64,000 nt of DNA from Oscillospiraceae bacterium (GTDB taxonomy: Bacteria; Bacillota; Clostridia; Oscillospirales; CAG-272). The first letter of the stretch is position 1. Every line of letters begins with the position of its first letter. Location: the NCBI GenBank assembly GCA_015064685.1, contig SVRT01000005.1, forward strand, positions 1 to 64,000, written 5' to 3'. A program made the position numbers and the translations under genes. The notes beneath the pieces are model-generated. The model made no database searches. It worked only from the letters and a program-made list of their open reading frames with translations, and had not been told where the DNA came from. Of the stretch, positions 42,279 to 50,969 are shown piece after piece.

Positions 42279-43547
42279 ATGCCGAGTATACATTTGCCGT
42301 ACGTTAATATCGCGCTTGATATGTTTGCGCTTGTAATAATGCTTATTGTTTTTGTGACGTGCATCAACGGTTTTTCGAAAAAGAAAAGGGGCGCGAGACA
42401 TTTTTTGCTTTTACAGCTCTCGGTTATCATTGCGCTTATCGCCGATGCGGCGGGCTGGGCAGGTGAGGGTCATATCGGTCTGTCGACTATGGTCGTTGTT
42501 ACAAATACTGTTGCGGCATGCGTTTGCCAGATAGCAATAATCAGCTTTATGGCGTATCTCACCGCAAGCCTTTATACGAACAGCCGCGCGGCAAACTGCG
42601 TTCTTAACATTTTCCGCGTTTTGTGTATCTTTTCGATCGCTTTTTGCATTGGAAACGCATTTTTCGGATACGCATACCTCGTGGATGGGCAGGGACATTA
42701 CGTTCACAGCGAAAATGAGGTAATGGGGGTCGTTTATCTGCTTTTCCCGGCACTTTCCTTCTTTGCGATAATTCTGATGTCTCTTTTCGCAAAGAGAAGT
42801 GCGGAGGTCAACCGCTTTGCGTTTATCGTTTATACGCTTTTCCCTGCGGCGGGACTTGTGCTTGACCATCTCTTCCACGGGATATCCCTGACGTACATAG
42901 GTCTTACGGTCGGCGTTCTGACGATATATACGAGCATTTATATTAAAAGAGAAAAACAGCTTGAGGCACAGAAGAGCGCGCTTATGCTCTCGCAGATAAA
43001 TCCTCATTTCATTTATAATACGCTGTCAACGATCGCTTCAATGTGCGATACCGCGCCAACTCAGGCGAAGTATCTTACTATTGATTTCTCGCAGTATCTC
43101 CGCAGAAATATCGGCACGTTGACGAGCGATGAGCTTATTCCGTTCGATCAGGAGATGGATCACGTGGCGTGCTATCTCAAGATCGAAAAGGCGAGGTTCA
43201 GGGAAAGACTCAATATCATATATTCAATACAGTGCAAGGATTTCAAGGTTCCGCCCCTTACGGTTCAGCCTATTGTTGAAAATGCCATCAAGCACGGCGT
43301 CACAAAGAAGGCAGAGGGCGGCACGGTAAAGATCTCCACCTATGACAACGGTACACATTACGTGATCGAGATCATTGACGACGGAGCCGGATTTGATACC
43401 GAGGCTGTTGAGACGCACGTCGGTCTTGAAAACGTACGCAGCAGGCTTGCGGCGATGTGTAAGGGAGATCTGACGGTCAAGAGCACCGAGGGAATTGGAA
43501 CCAGAGTGACTATAGAGATACCTAAAAAGAAAGGAAAGCGGCGATGA
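42279..43547 (+). CDS. LytS-type sensor histidine kinase
   Basis: A 422-residue kinase with seven N-terminal membrane helices (about residues 10-222), then the short His_kinase domain with QINPHFIYNTL (phospho-His243) and a HATPase domain (VENAIKHG, DDGAGFD, GLENVRSRL, GIGTRV). There is no separate periplasmic sensor, so it probably senses the membrane or a small ligand between helices. GGAAGGG precedes the ATG. It overlaps the next regulator gene by 4 nt (ATGA). Confidence 0.92.
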   Translation: MPSIHLPYVNIALDMFALVIMLIVFVTCINGFSKKKRGARHFLLLQLSVIIALIADAAGWAGEGHIGLSTMVVVTNTVAACVCQIAIISFMAYLTASLYTNSRAANCVLNIFRVLCIFSIAFCIGNAFFGYAYLVDGQGHYVHSENEVMGVVYLLFPALSFFAIILMSLFAKRSAEVNRFAFIVYTLFPAAGLVLDHLFHGISLTYIGLTVGVLTIYTSIYIKREKQLEAQKSALMLSQINPHFIYNTLSTIASMCDTAPTQAKYLTIDFSQYLRRNIGTLTSDELIPFDQEMDHVACYLKIEKARFRERLNIIYSIQCKDFKVPPLTVQPIVENAIKHGVTKKAEGGTVKISTYDNGTHYVIEIIDDGAGFDTEAVETHVGLENVRSRLAAMCKGDLTVKSTEGIGTRVTIEIPKKKGKRR

Positions 43548-44350
43548 ATATACTTGCGGTTGACGATGAGTTTTATGCTCTTGAGCTTATGAAGAGATCG
43601 CTTGAGGAGGTTGCGGGCGGCTCTGTGATATACCTTTGCCGCGACGTGCGAGGCGCGCTGCAAACGGCGACTGAAAACAAGATCGACGTTGCTTTTCTTG
43701 ACATACATATGCCCGAGATGAACGGTGTGGAGCTTGCGCGTGAGCTTAAGCGGCTCAATCCCAAGGTCAATATCGTATTTGCGACAGGATTCTCCGAATA
43801 TATGAAGGAGGGAATAGACCTTCGCATGAGCGGATATATTATGAAGCCGGTCACTCCCGAGGCCGTGAGGGTAGAGCTTGAAAATCTCCGAAATCCGATC
43901 GAATGGAACCCGGAAAAGAGAATAAAGATACTTACCTTCGGAAACTTTGACGTTTTCGTGGACGGAAATCCCGTGAAGTTTGAGCGCAAGCAAGCCAGAG
44001 AGATACTCGCGTATCTTGTTGACAAGCGCGGAACGAGCGCGACATATCCCGAGCTTGCCGCGATGCTCTGGGAGGACGAGGAGTACGACAGGACCAAGCA
44101 GAAAAATCTGCAGGTATATGTTGCGAGTCTTGTTAAGAGCTTACACGCGGTCGACGTCAAGGATCTGATACTCAAGAACCGTCAGGGAATACTCGTGAAC
44201 ACGAGGATCGTTGATTGCGACTATTACAGATTCCTTGAGGGAGATACGCGTGCGATCAACTCGTTTACGGGGCAGTATATGAGCTCTTACTCCTGGGCGG
44301 AGTTCACGGTCGGATATCTTGAAAATCAGCTTCAGAAAATAGGCAAATGA
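43544..44350 (+). CDS. Response regulator with SARP-like winged-helix output
   Basis: A 268-residue regulator. Residues 1-115 are a receiver with Asp8-Asp9 and phospho-acceptor Asp53 (FLDIHMPEM). Residues about 128-220 form a winged helix of the SARP type (ILTFGNFDVFVDG, KQAREILAYLV, ELAAMLW, LQVYVASLVKSL), with a short BTAD-like tail after it. LytS-type kinases usually pair with LytTR regulators, so this output domain is unusual. Two 11-bp-spaced direct repeats 60 bp after its terminator fit a SARP operator before the TasA-like gene. Translation is coupled to the kinase. Confidence 0.9.
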   Translation: MNILAVDDEFYALELMKRSLEEVAGGSVIYLCRDVRGALQTATENKIDVAFLDIHMPEMNGVELARELKRLNPKVNIVFATGFSEYMKEGIDLRMSGYIMKPVTPEAVRVELENLRNPIEWNPEKRIKILTFGNFDVFVDGNPVKFERKQAREILAYLVDKRGTSATYPELAAMLWEDEEYDRTKQKNLQVYVASLVKSLHAVDVKDLILKNRQGILVNTRIVDCDYYRFLEGDTRAINSFTGQYMSSYSWAEFTVGYLENQLQKIGK

Positions 44351-44357
44351 ATAATTG

Positions 44358-44403
44358 TTGACACCATTTCGAAAAAAATTTCGAGTTGGTGTCAATTTTT
44401 TTT
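44358..44403 (+). terminator. Terminator of the two-component operon
   Basis: TTGACACCA / TGGTGTCAA stem with an inner TTTCGAA...TTTCGA pairing, then eight T. It separates the regulators from the TasA-like operon. Confidence 0.9.
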
Positions 44404-44408
44404 ATTTT

Positions 44409-44441
44409 TGTAGTCAGCGTGTAGTCATAGGGTGATAAAAT
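44409..44441 (+). promoter_or_regulatory. Candidate SARP operator and promoter of the TasA-like operon
   Basis: TGTAGTCA occurs at 44409-44416 and 44420-44427, exactly 11 bp apart. The second repeat ends 8 bp before TAAAAT (44436-44441), a plausible -10; there is no good -35, whose place the repeats occupy. In SARP-controlled promoters, direct repeats at 11-bp spacing with the last one 8 bp upstream of the -10 are the rule. The leader to the ATG is about 85 nt. Confidence 0.65.
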
Positions 44442-44534
44442 CGCATTACAAGGCTCGAATTATCGGGTTTTTGGCGAAAACGAGCGGTTAGGGAACGCTC
44501 CAAATACAATTTTTCTGACAAAGGAGAAAAGAAA

Positions 44535-45131
44535 ATGAAAAAGAGAAGAACACTAATTATCACAGCTTTACTTATCGCGGCATTGGCTCTCGGCATCGGT
44601 TATGCAGCTCTTTCCCGCGAGCTCGTAATCGGAAGTGAGGCAAACCTCGCTCCTGATGACACCGACTTTGATATCGTATTTACAAGCGCATCCATCGATA
44701 AGAGCGATTTCGGTAGCGCAAGCCTTACAGGTGACGCGAGTAACGCTACAACCGCTCATTACACTCTTACAGGTCTTTCCGCTAAGGGTGATACGGCTAT
44801 AATGACATTCGTGATCAAGAACCGTACTCAGGACGTTAAGGCAACCCTTGCAAGCCTTTCTATGCTTCCCGGTACTCTTTACGTCGGCGATGGCACAAGC
44901 ACCACAGGTAATCCCGCTGATTACTTTGATAAGGATGTCGTTATTACTGCTGAAGACGGCACCGTTCTCGCAGACAATGCGTATACCGCTTTCGACATTG
45001 CTGCACAGGAAAGCGTAACTGTTACTGTTACCGTTACACTTAAAGAAACTGTATCACAGAAGCTCACACTTACAGGTGCATCTATCGTTCTTAACTTCAG
45101 CGGTGAGGGCGGACATCCTGTAACTCCCTAA
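44535..45131 (+). CDS. TasA/CalY-like secreted fibre protein
   Basis: A 198-residue exported protein with signal sequence ending in IGYAALSRE, the pattern cut by SipW-type peptidases, and a beta-sandwich body (ATAHYTLTGLSAKGDTAIMTF, VTVTVTVTLKE, LNFSGEG) like camelysin and TasA. Such proteins assemble into amyloid-like or donor-strand fibres of the biofilm matrix. CAAAGGAG precedes the ATG. The signal peptidase gene follows 67 nt later, as sipW accompanies tasA in Bacillus. Confidence 0.82.
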   Translation: MKKRRTLIITALLIAALALGIGYAALSRELVIGSEANLAPDDTDFDIVFTSASIDKSDFGSASLTGDASNATTAHYTLTGLSAKGDTAIMTFVIKNRTQDVKATLASLSMLPGTLYVGDGTSTTGNPADYFDKDVVITAEDGTVLADNAYTAFDIAAQESVTVTVTVTLKETVSQKLTLTGASIVLNFSGEGGHPVTP

Positions 45132-45198
45132 TCGATTTTAATTTTTAAAGAGAAAAAGCACTGATCTGATCAGATAAGATAAGAAAGGAGGAGCGCGG

Positions 45199-46323
45199 AT
45201 GAATAAGGATAAAAGAACGCTCTACGTTATATCTGTAATAAACTTTGCGCTCCTCTTTTCGGCGCTGTTTATCAACATCGGAAAGAGCAGCAGAATAGTC
45301 GCCGCGTGCATACTTGTACCGCTGGCGGTGATCAATTTCCTGCTCATTAAGAAAAGACGCTCGCTATCAATAAACAAAAAGGAAGTTTTGACGCTGATGA
45401 GCGTTGTTGCGGTCTTATACGTCGTTCTTATACAGATGACGGGACTGTTCTTCCGCTTTTACAAAAATCCCTATTTTGTAGATACGGAAAGATTACTTAA
45501 CACCGTAATTCCGTTGATACTTATCATTGCAGCGACTGAAGTAATAAGATACGTAGCCTTGGCGCAGTCGGACCGATTTGCAGGTTTTATGGTATATCTT
45601 ACCTGCGTGGTGTCGGAGACGCTGACGTTCTCAAATCTTGTGGGAATCACAGGCTTCAATCACTTTATGGATCTTATCGGACTGACACTTTTCCCGGCGA
45701 TCAGTGCCAACGCGCTTTATCATTACGTATCCAAGAGGTACGGAATGGCACCGGTCATATCCTACCGAATGATAATGACGCTGTATATTTACTTTTTACC
45801 CGCAAAAACGGGTATGGAGGATGCACTCCAATCCTGCATCAAAATCGTTTTCCCGATCATAATGCTTGCGTTTGTGGCGGCTTTGTTTGAAAAGCAATCA
45901 AAGAGAGTTGGCAAAAAGAGCGGAGCGGTCGGAAAATTCTGCTCGGTCGTCGCCATTGCGTTTGTCGTTCTGATGGCGATGCTGGTCTCCAATCAGTTCA
46001 GGTTCGGAGCTTTGGTCATCGCAACCGACAGTATGACAGGCGAGATAAACAAGGGAGACGTTGTAATTTACGAGCGTTACGAAACACAAAGGATCGAAGA
46101 AGGACAGGTAATTGTCTTTAAAGATCAAAACACAAGAATAGTTCACAGGGTAGTCAGGATAGATAACATCGGAGGCGAGCTGAGGTATTACACCAAGGGA
46201 GACGCCAACAACGGTCTTGATATCGGATACCGTGTGGAAAGCGATATCGTCGGCTTGGTGAACGTTAAGCTTGCCTACGTCGGATATCCAACTCTGATGA
46301 TCAGAGAATTAATTGAGAATTGA
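45199..46323 (+). CDS. ER-type (SipW-like) signal peptidase I with long N-terminal membrane domain
   Basis: A 374-residue protein. The C-terminal catalytic part has the Ser-His pair of ER/SipW-type peptidases: Ser278 in TDSMTGEINKGDVV and His316 in RIVHRV, with GDANNG further on. Bacterial type-I enzymes use Ser-Lys instead. The first about 240 residues form about seven extra membrane helices not found in ordinary SipW (about 190 residues in all). A strong GAAAGGAGGAG precedes the ATG. Its likely substrates are the two neighbouring exported proteins sharing the IGYAA(L/I)SR signal end. Confidence 0.87.
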   Translation: MNKDKRTLYVISVINFALLFSALFINIGKSSRIVAACILVPLAVINFLLIKKRRSLSINKKEVLTLMSVVAVLYVVLIQMTGLFFRFYKNPYFVDTERLLNTVIPLILIIAATEVIRYVALAQSDRFAGFMVYLTCVVSETLTFSNLVGITGFNHFMDLIGLTLFPAISANALYHYVSKRYGMAPVISYRMIMTLYIYFLPAKTGMEDALQSCIKIVFPIIMLAFVAALFEKQSKRVGKKSGAVGKFCSVVAIAFVVLMAMLVSNQFRFGALVIATDSMTGEINKGDVVIYERYETQRIEEGQVIVFKDQNTRIVHRVVRIDNIGGELRYYTKGDANNGLDIGYRVESDIVGLVNVKLAYVGYPTLMIRELIEN

Positions 46324-46341
46324 AGAAAGGAGGTTACATAA

Positions 46342-48009
46342 ATGTCTGAATCCGAAAAGAAAAAACGCGGAAGATATCGCAAAAACCGTGAAAAATGGAT
46401 ATTTGCGCAGTCGGTCATTATTGCTGTCGTCGCGATAGCGGTGATTATTTCGGCGCTGGTCTCATATCAGCTCAATCAGAAATATTTCATCGGATATACA
46501 GAGTCGGGCAGTATTGATTACGACGTTTATCTGAAGGACAACGAATTTTACGATTCGCCGTATCTTGATAAGAATCAATCCTACGTTGCATCTCTTATCG
46601 ATAGGATCATAACGAATTTTTATTATGATATCGACATGGATGCGGAGGACGTGAATTACCGTTATTCCTACACCATAACGTCAAGACTCGAGATCATCGA
46701 CGACACCTCGGACGTGCCGATATTCAATCCCGAATACGAGCTCGTCAGCGTCAAGGACAAATCTCAGAACAGCTCAAACAGATTGACGATAAATGAGATC
46801 GTCGTTCTGAGCTATGATGAGTACAACGATCTTGCAAGCAAGTTCTTGGAGACTTACGATCTTGCAGGCGCGACCACAAGCAACATTGTTTTAACGTTGA
46901 AGGTCGATGTGCTCAGCGATTGCGAAGCGTTTACCGGAAGCAGCGTAGATACGTATTCCTCCGAATTACGTATACCTCTAACAACTAAGACAGTCAACAT
47001 CAAAATGACGTCCTCGGTTCCTGATGCGGAGGCGAAGATGATCGCTTGCACAAGAGGCGCGGGAAGTGAGGTATTCAAGACCACGGCTATCGTGCTTGGA
47101 ATCTCCGACATTTTGCTTGCACTCCTTCTTGTTGCATTCATTTATCTTACAAGAACCGATGACATTACTTACACCGCACGTGTCAAGAAGATCCTTTCTC
47201 AGTATAAGTCCTATATACAGAAGATCAAGAATCTTTTCGAGACCCGCGGATATCAGGTTGTTCTGGTTGATACATTTGATGAAATGCTTGAGATCAGAGA
47301 TACCATCCAGGCACCTATCCTTATGCATGAAAATGAGGATAAGACCTGCGCTAAATTTATGATCCCCACGGACAGCAAGATCCTGTATCTTTATGAGATC
47401 AAGATCGAGGGATACACAGATCCCGAGCCTGAGCCCGAGCCCGAGCCTGCTCCCACAACGATCGTTAAGCCGAACATCACCAACGTTGTTCGCCCCATCG
47501 TTAAGGTAGTAGTTACTCCTCCGACACAAAAGCCCGATCCCGAGCCCGAAGCCGAAATCGAGACGGTAGTCGAGGAGGTCGAGGTTGAGGTTGAGGCTGA
47601 AGAGGGAGAAGCTCCCGAGGTCGTTGCTGTCGTTGAAGAAGAGATCGAGGAGGATTCCGACGTTGAGGATATCCTCGCATCTATCCCAAGTGCCGATGAT
47701 GAGCTTTCCGATGAAAACACGGTAGAGGCTATCGACATTTTCTGGGAAGAAAGAACACATAAGACTTATTGCTACGACCCCGACGGAAATACCGTTGAGG
47801 AGGGTGACGTAGTTCTCGTTCCCACAAGAGACGAGGCCAGCGATAAGGACGTAATTCGTGAGGCAGAGGTCGTTCGCGGCAACTATAAGGTTGATCCCGC
47901 AACACTTGACCGTCCTCTCAAAAAGATTATTGGCGTTGTAAGACGCAAGGCGGAGCAGATCTTCACAGCAATGATAACTCCGACAGATGAAGACGAAGAT
48001 CAGAAATAA
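46342..48009 (+). CDS. DUF5305 membrane protein with Pro/Glu-rich tail
   Basis: A 555-residue protein: a basic N-terminus (KKKRGRYRKNREK), membrane helix about 22-44, an extracellular DUF5305 domain (IDYDVYLKDNEFYDSPYL, then YVASLID and YRYSYTIT), a second helix about 248-272, and a cytoplasmic part. After about residue 360 it becomes Pro/Glu-rich (EPEPEPEPAP) and strongly acidic, ending in a small folded-looking C-terminal region. DUF5305 proteins are often encoded beside SipW-like peptidases in Clostridia and archaea, so it may help export or assembly of the fibre proteins. AAAGGAGG precedes the ATG, 18 nt after the peptidase stop. Confidence 0.82.
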   Translation: MSESEKKKRGRYRKNREKWIFAQSVIIAVVAIAVIISALVSYQLNQKYFIGYTESGSIDYDVYLKDNEFYDSPYLDKNQSYVASLIDRIITNFYYDIDMDAEDVNYRYSYTITSRLEIIDDTSDVPIFNPEYELVSVKDKSQNSSNRLTINEIVVLSYDEYNDLASKFLETYDLAGATTSNIVLTLKVDVLSDCEAFTGSSVDTYSSELRIPLTTKTVNIKMTSSVPDAEAKMIACTRGAGSEVFKTTAIVLGISDILLALLLVAFIYLTRTDDITYTARVKKILSQYKSYIQKIKNLFETRGYQVVLVDTFDEMLEIRDTIQAPILMHENEDKTCAKFMIPTDSKILYLYEIKIEGYTDPEPEPEPEPAPTTIVKPNITNVVRPIVKVVVTPPTQKPDPEPEAEIETVVEEVEVEVEAEEGEAPEVVAVVEEEIEEDSDVEDILASIPSADDELSDENTVEAIDIFWEERTHKTYCYDPDGNTVEEGDVVLVPTRDEASDKDVIREAEVVRGNYKVDPATLDRPLKKIIGVVRRKAEQIFTAMITPTDEDEDQK

Positions 48010-48040
48010 GAGATAACGTAAAAGAAAGGTGAGTGATAAA

Positions 48041-49540
48041 ATGAAAACTTGGAAAACAGTGGCAATTTGTATTTTGCTCTCCTTTCTTTGCGTTTTTTCC
48101 TCGATCGGATATGCTGCTATATCCAGATCGATGATGATCAACGGATATATCAGGACCGATATACCGTACGGACTTTTTATTGTCGATATCGAAGAGACAA
48201 GCAAAAGCAGAGTCGATCATTCCAGCGTCAGCTATCTGCAGTATTCGACCACGGTCGATTCGCTGATCGACAGATCAAGCAGTGGTGCCGGTGTGGTCAC
48301 ATACAGGATCAAGGTGCTCAACAATACCAATCTGACCTATTCCTACAGAGGACTCTATTATCAGACTAATCTTACGGGATATAACGGTAACAACTCCGTT
48401 GCAACCTCTAACGGTAACCAAAGGATCGGTGTCGTTTGCTCTCTTGCTAACGCTTCTGCCGCCGACAAGACGGTAGCTCCCGGAAAGACCTTGGAATTCA
48501 CCGTTACCTACACGGTCGGCAACCGTATGAATTCCGGTACAGACTGGAAAACGCTTATTAACTTCCAGTTCGGTATCAACGTTGACGGAGAAAGAGAAGC
48601 GCTTGCGGTCGTTGAGTCCAAGTTCCTTGATATTCTTAACACGACCTCCACTTACGAGCAGCTTATCGATTCTCTTGACAACAAGTTTGACGGACGTCAG
48701 GAATGGACGTCGAACTATATCGGAAACGTTACAGGCTCATCGAGTGAGGACTCTATGGCTGTCAACACGCTTTTTGCGGGTCAGCTGCAAATAACGGTAG
48801 GTAAAGATCAAATGGATGCGACGGTTCTGATCAAGCACGAAAACCTTGACGGAAACACGCTCACGGGTGATGACTACGTCGCAACAAACGAAAATAACGG
48901 TGGAGTGTTCCGCGGCTACGGATGTGAAATGACCCTTTATCTTACGATCGACCCCTTGACCGCGGCAGGAAGATACGTTCCCGTATACGCGGTAGTATTT
49001 ACCTGTGACAGAGACGAGGCGGGCAACAGGGTCGGAGACTGGTACAGAATCGGTACTACGTATGCCGGTACAGCGAACGTCGTTACTTACGACGGTGGAA
49101 ACGGAACCGGATCCTTCGTTACCGATAACTGGATAGCAGATGCGGAAACCTATGAGCTGATCGAGGGATATTCCTTTGACATAAACGGTGACGTTTACCG
49201 ACTTGACGGATATTCCCACAACATCGCACAGGGTGTAAGCATTAAAAACATCGTCACTGCAACCGATGCCGAGGCGGTAAGCACGCTTGAAAATCTGTTG
49301 GATGACGCAAAGAGAATTGCTGATAATCGGTCGTATGCCGGAGTCGGAATCGATATGATATATGAGGTCTACGGAGAGCTTTCGGATCTCTACACGGTAG
49401 ATGAAAACGGCAATCACACGGTTGATCCCGATCTCACGATCGCTCAGCTTTCTCCCGCGATCCTCAACCTTTACAAGGTCGTTAACGACGCGCTTGTCAG
49501 AATTGAGGCGCTGAGCGCGGAATTGGCAGCAATGCAATAA
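48041..49540 (+). CDS. Second SipW-dependent TasA-like exported protein
   Basis: A 499-residue protein whose signal end IGYAAISRSMMIN copies that of the first TasA-like protein, marking it as another likely SipW substrate. Residues about 30-185 are beta-rich (VVTYRIKVLNNTNLTYSYRG, LEFTVTYTVG). Residues about 195-370 are a second exported region and the end is helical (LDDAKRIADNR, YKVVNDALVRIEALSAELA). It could be an anchor or tip subunit of the fibre. AAAGGTGAG precedes the ATG at 48041; a GTG at 48029 is less likely. Last gene of the operon. Confidence 0.78.
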   Translation: MKTWKTVAICILLSFLCVFSSIGYAAISRSMMINGYIRTDIPYGLFIVDIEETSKSRVDHSSVSYLQYSTTVDSLIDRSSSGAGVVTYRIKVLNNTNLTYSYRGLYYQTNLTGYNGNNSVATSNGNQRIGVVCSLANASAADKTVAPGKTLEFTVTYTVGNRMNSGTDWKTLINFQFGINVDGEREALAVVESKFLDILNTTSTYEQLIDSLDNKFDGRQEWTSNYIGNVTGSSSEDSMAVNTLFAGQLQITVGKDQMDATVLIKHENLDGNTLTGDDYVATNENNGGVFRGYGCEMTLYLTIDPLTAAGRYVPVYAVVFTCDRDEAGNRVGDWYRIGTTYAGTANVVTYDGGNGTGSFVTDNWIADAETYELIEGYSFDINGDVYRLDGYSHNIAQGVSIKNIVTATDAEAVSTLENLLDDAKRIADNRSYAGVGIDMIYEVYGELSDLYTVDENGNHTVDPDLTIAQLSPAILNLYKVVNDALVRIEALSAELAAMQ

Positions 49541-49548
49541 TCAAAAAC

Positions 49549-49587
49549 GTAGGAATTCGTCAAGACACGGACGGGTTCCTACTTTTT
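49549..49587 (+). terminator. Terminator of the TasA-like operon
   Basis: GTAGGAA / TTCCTAC stem with a 20-nt loop, then TTTTT. Confidence 0.75.
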
Positions 49588-49624
49588 CTTTTGCGAAATG
49601 AGTTGATAATTTGAGGGAGAGCTA

Positions 49625-49653
49625 TTGAAAAATCTGAGTTTGTGTGATATAAT
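49625..49653 (+). promoter_or_regulatory. ychF promoter
   Basis: TTGAAA (49625-49630), 17-bp spacer, TATAAT (49648-49653). Confidence 0.87.
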
Positions 49654-49722
49654 GTAGAATGATGTATTGGGTTTTTTCGGCGATGCCGGGAAAACGGGAA
49701 AAATAAAGGAGAACAGATATAT

Positions 49723-50817
49723 ATGAAACTTGGAATCGTAGGACTTCCTAACGTAGGTAAGTCGACACTTTTTAATGCATTGACAAACGCGGGAGCGGAG
49801 AGCGCTAACTATCCCTTCTGCACTATCGAGCCGAACGTGGGAGTTGTTACCGTGCCGGATTCCCGTCTTGACGTGCTTGCCAAGATGTATGACCCTAAAA
49901 AGTACACACCTGCTATTATTCAGTTCGTTGACATTGCGGGTCTTGTTAAGGGCGCGTCTCAGGGTGAGGGTCTTGGTAACAAGTTCCTCTCGAATATCCG
50001 TGAGTGCGACGCGATAATTCACGTCGTTCGTTGCTTTGAGGATGACAATATCATTCACGTTGACGGTTCTGTCAACCCTATGCGCGATCTTGAGACCATC
50101 AATATGGAGCTTATCTTCTCGGATATGGAGATGGTAGAGCGCCGTATAGACAGAACAAAGAAGGCTATGAAGGGCGACAAGACGCTTGCAGGCGAGCTTG
50201 CTCTCTTTGAGCGCATTTACGCGACGCTTGAGCAGGGTCTTTGCGCGAGAACGATGGAGCTTAGCGAGGATGAGCTTGCTTGTCTTTACGACACGCCTCT
50301 GCTCACGATGAAGCCCGTTATCTACGTCGCAAACGTATCCGAAGATGACGTCAGCGGCGAGCCCACCGATAACGAGGCTTATATGGCTCTTAAGGCATTT
50401 GCCGAGACAGAGAAGAGCGGCGTTATCGCTGTTTGTGCCGGCATTGAGGCTGAGATCGCAGAGCTTGACGGAGACGAAAAGCAGATGTTCCTTGAGGATA
50501 TGGGCATTGAGGAGAGCGGTCTTGACAAGCTGATCAAGGCGAGCTACTCGCTCCTCGGTCTCATCTCCTACCTCACCGCAGGTCCCGAGGAGGTTCGCGC
50601 TTGGACCATTACGCGCGGAACCAAGGCTCCTCAGGCGGCGGGAAAGATCCACTCTGATTTCGAGCGCGGATTCATTCGCGCAGAGGTCATCGCCTTCGAC
50701 GATCTCGTCGCTTGCGGCAACATGGTCGCGGCTAAAGAGGCGGGCCTTGTTCGTTCCGAGGGTAAGGAGTACGTTATGAAGGACGGAGACATCGTTCTTT
50801 TCAGATTTAACGTGTAA
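49723..50817 (+). CDS. ychF: Redox-regulated ATPase YchF (Obg family)
   Basis: A 364-residue translation-associated P-loop ATPase. The P-loop GLPNVGKST (residues 7-15), switch II DIAGLVKGASQGEGLGN, and NVSEDD in place of NKxD (which gives ATP preference over GTP) are as in OLA1/YchF. The C-terminal TGS-like domain (WTITRGTKAPQAAGKIH, FIRAEVI) is intact. AAAGGAGAAC lies 11 nt before the ATG, a rather long gap. Single-gene unit. Confidence 0.96.
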   Translation: MKLGIVGLPNVGKSTLFNALTNAGAESANYPFCTIEPNVGVVTVPDSRLDVLAKMYDPKKYTPAIIQFVDIAGLVKGASQGEGLGNKFLSNIRECDAIIHVVRCFEDDNIIHVDGSVNPMRDLETINMELIFSDMEMVERRIDRTKKAMKGDKTLAGELALFERIYATLEQGLCARTMELSEDELACLYDTPLLTMKPVIYVANVSEDDVSGEPTDNEAYMALKAFAETEKSGVIAVCAGIEAEIAELDGDEKQMFLEDMGIEESGLDKLIKASYSLLGLISYLTAGPEEVRAWTITRGTKAPQAAGKIHSDFERGFIRAEVIAFDDLVACGNMVAAKEAGLVRSEGKEYVMKDGDIVLFRFNV

Positions 50818-50831
50818 AAGAGTTTGATGAT

Positions 50832-50879
50832 GAGAGGGGGAGAAGTCCCTTTTTGGGAAAAGTGACTTCTCCCCCTCTC
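50832..50879 (+). terminator. Long hairpin after ychF
   Basis: A perfect 16-bp stem GAGAGGGGGAGAAGTC / GACTTCTCCCCCTCTC. A second copy of CTCTCCCCCTCATC just downstream could pair instead with GATGAGAGGGGGAG. There is no clear T tail. Confidence 0.65.
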
Positions 50880-50921
50880 AAACTCTCCCCCTCATCGCCA
50901 AAACCCTTTAAGAAAGAGGAC

Positions 50922-50951
50922 TTGAGCAGACTGTAAAAAACGTTGTATTAT
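50922..50951 (+). promoter_or_regulatory. Promoter candidate for trmB-truB
   Basis: TTGAGC (50922-50927), 18-bp spacer, TATTAT (50946-50951). Confidence 0.5.
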
Positions 50952-50969
50952 TGAAACGGAAGTGTTTAT

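Noticed and set aside
46978-48204. A long leftward open frame opposite the DUF5305 gene
   Set aside because: Cys/Ile/Val-rich composition typical of antisense shadows, no ribosome site, and it crosses two real gene boundaries.
49579-50652. A 357-codon leftward frame opposite ychF
   Set aside because: ychF is unmistakable on the other strand; the frame overlaps its promoter and has no domain.
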